DNA of 6,395 nucleotides, taken from contig JAHEKL010000168.1 in NCBI GenBank assembly GCA_024638345.1, positions 1 to 6,395 of the forward strand, given 5' to 3'. A program made the translations under genes and the position numbers. This DNA comes from Gammaproteobacteria bacterium (GTDB lineage Bacteria; Gemmatimonadota; Gemmatimonadetes; Longimicrobiales; Gaopeijiaceae). Positions 5,702-6,395 of the stretch are shown piece by piece. Positions within the stretch are counted from its first letter, which is position 1. Every line of letters starts with the position of its first letter. The notes under the pieces are model-generated. The model saw only the letters and a program-made list of their open reading frames with translations, had not been told where the DNA came from and did no database searches.

Positions 5702-6395
5702 TCATGCCGCCCCCACCGCCTCGCCACGTCGGATGAGGGCCAGGTAGTCGTCCTTGAACTTCTCGATGGAGGACTTGACCGGGGCGGCGGCGGAGTCCGA
5801 GAGGACGCAAATCGTCGTCCCCGTCATCTGGTCACCCAGATCGAGGAGGGTCTCGAGGTCCTGCTCGGTCCCCCTTCCCTGTTCGATGCGGAGCAGGACC
5901 CTGGAAAGCCATGTCGTCCCCTCCCGGCACGGTGTGCACTGCCCGCACGACTCGTGTGCGAAGAAGTCGACCATCCGTCTCACCTGCTTGACGATGTTCG
6001 TGCTGTCGTCCATCACGATGACGGAGGCGCAGCCCAGCATGGACCCGCGCTCGATCACGCCTTCGTAGTGGAGCTCGCACCCATCGCACTCCTCCGCGTT
6101 CATGATCGGGACCGAGGCACCGCCCGGAATGACGGCCTTCAGGCGCCGTCCCTCTCGTATTCCACCGCAGACGTCTTCGATGAGATCGTTCATCGGGAAG
6201 CCCATCGGAAGCTCGTAGTTCCCCGGTCGTCGAACGTGGCCGCTGACACAGAACAGCTTGGTGCCCGGGCTCTTCTCGGTTCCCCACTGGCGGTACCACT
6301 CCGCGCCGTTTCGGAGGATGTGCGGGACGGCGGCGAGGTGGTTCGCGAGCACGGCGACGTCTTCGAGCCGGTCGCGCAAGGGCGGAACCCGGAAC
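5702..6395 (-). CDS. nuoF: NADH-quinone oxidoreductase subunit F (NuoF), C-terminal half; 5' end cut by the window and anomalous
   Basis: NuoF binds NADH and FMN and carries cluster N3, the entry point of electrons into complex I. The sequence from about 6337 down to the TGA at 5704-5702 is clear NuoF: LAAVPHILRNGAEWYRQWGT, SPGTKLFCVSGHVRRPGNYE, IPGGASVP, GSMLGCASVIVMDDS, then the N3 ligands ESCGQCTPCREG (three cysteines; TGC codons from 5947 downward) and a fourth cysteine in TTICVLSDSAAAPV. This is about 211 residues, roughly half of the usual 430-445; the N-terminal Rossmann-like FMN/NADH part is outside. The frame stays open to the window edge, but upstream of about 6338 the residues do not resemble NuoF, and the VNNVET segment expected just before LAAVPHI is absent. 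I would place no start inside the window; a TTG at 6379-6377 exists but is not credible as the start. Two non-ligand cysteines form a CDGC motif at 6088-6077. Confidence 0.94.
   Translation of the reverse strand, partial: FRVPPLRDRLEDVAVLANHLAAVPHILRNGAEWYRQWGTEKSPGTKLFCVSGHVRRPGNYELPMGFPMNDLIEDVCGGIREGRRLKAVIPGGASVPIMNAEECDGCELHYEGVIERGSMLGCASVIVMDDSTNIVKQVRRMVDFFAHESCGQCTPCREGTTWLSRVLLRIEQGRGTEQDLETLLDLGDQMTGTTICVLSDSAAAPVKSSIEKFKDDYLALIRRGEAVGAA
6338..6394 (-). other. Fragment resembling the AAA+ domain of an NtrC-type sigma-54 activator, fused in frame to nuoF
   Basis: Read in the nuoF frame, these bases give FRVPPLRDRLEDVAVLANH. This fits the segment LPPLRERxEDIPLLAxHF, found in the AAA+ domain of sigma-54-dependent activators (NtrC, ZraR and NorR families) downstream of the Walker B region. 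It does not fit any part of NuoF, where KPPFPA, then GLxGxPTVVNNVET, would be expected. Only 19 residues are visible, so the family call rests on one motif. The fragment could be another gene joined by mis-assembly, a true rearrangement, or a chance likeness in a divergent NuoF; I favour the first. Confidence 0.6.

Noticed and set aside
5701..5727. GTG start for nuoG upstream of the chosen ATG
   Set aside because: It would add MARRWGRHE, which overlaps the end of nuoF and resembles no NuoG N-terminus; the ATG at 5700 gives a normal start for the ferredoxin domain.
4384..5736. Plus-strand open frame of 450 codons
   Set aside because: It is antisense to nuoG. The conserved Fe-S ligands on the minus strand establish the real frame, and the plus-strand product shows no recognisable domain.

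Overview
The window is an interior slice of a respiratory complex I (NDH-1, proton-pumping NADH:quinone oxidoreductase) operon. All genes lie on the minus strand, so transcription runs from high to low coordinates. The order is nuoF (3' part only), nuoG, nuoH, nuoI, nuoJ, nuoK, nuoL (5' part only), the classical bacterial order. The DNA is GC-rich (my rough estimate is slightly above 60%). The short NuoG, the C-terminally extended NuoH and the general sequence style suggest a non-proteobacterial GC-rich bacterium such as Gemmatimonadota or a related lineage. That placement is inference and weak.

Layout: bases 6395-5702 hold the C-terminal half of NuoF (binding site of the N3 cluster next to the FMN/NADH site). 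Bases 5700-4078 hold NuoG, with ligands for four Fe-S clusters including N7. Bases 4074-2758 hold NuoH, the membrane subunit that forms much of the quinone chamber. Bases 2753-2253 hold NuoI, the 2x[4Fe-4S] connecting subunit. Bases 2228-1704 hold NuoJ, 1700-1407 NuoK, and 1402-1 the first 467 residues of NuoL, an antiporter-like subunit. Together they trace the electron path (FMN, N3, N1b/N4/N5, N6a/b, quinone) followed by the membrane proton-translocation arm. Genes are separated by 1-4 nt except nuoI/nuoJ (24 nt), which indicates one polycistronic mRNA with translational coupling. No promoter, terminator, RNA gene, repeat, mobile element or CRISPR array was found, and no stretch longer than about 25 bases lies outside a gene.

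The one real surprise is at the extreme right edge (about 6338-6394). The nuoF reading frame stays open, but its translation stops looking like NuoF and instead matches the AAA+ domain of NtrC-type sigma-54 activators (VPPLRDRLEDVAVLANHL). The FMN-binding NNVET segment expected there is missing. The junction is abrupt and in frame. A chimeric assembly or contig-end artefact is the most likely cause; a real rearrangement is the less likely alternative. I see no undescribed biological system here; the remainder is an ordinary complex I locus with modest lineage-specific extensions in NuoL and NuoH.
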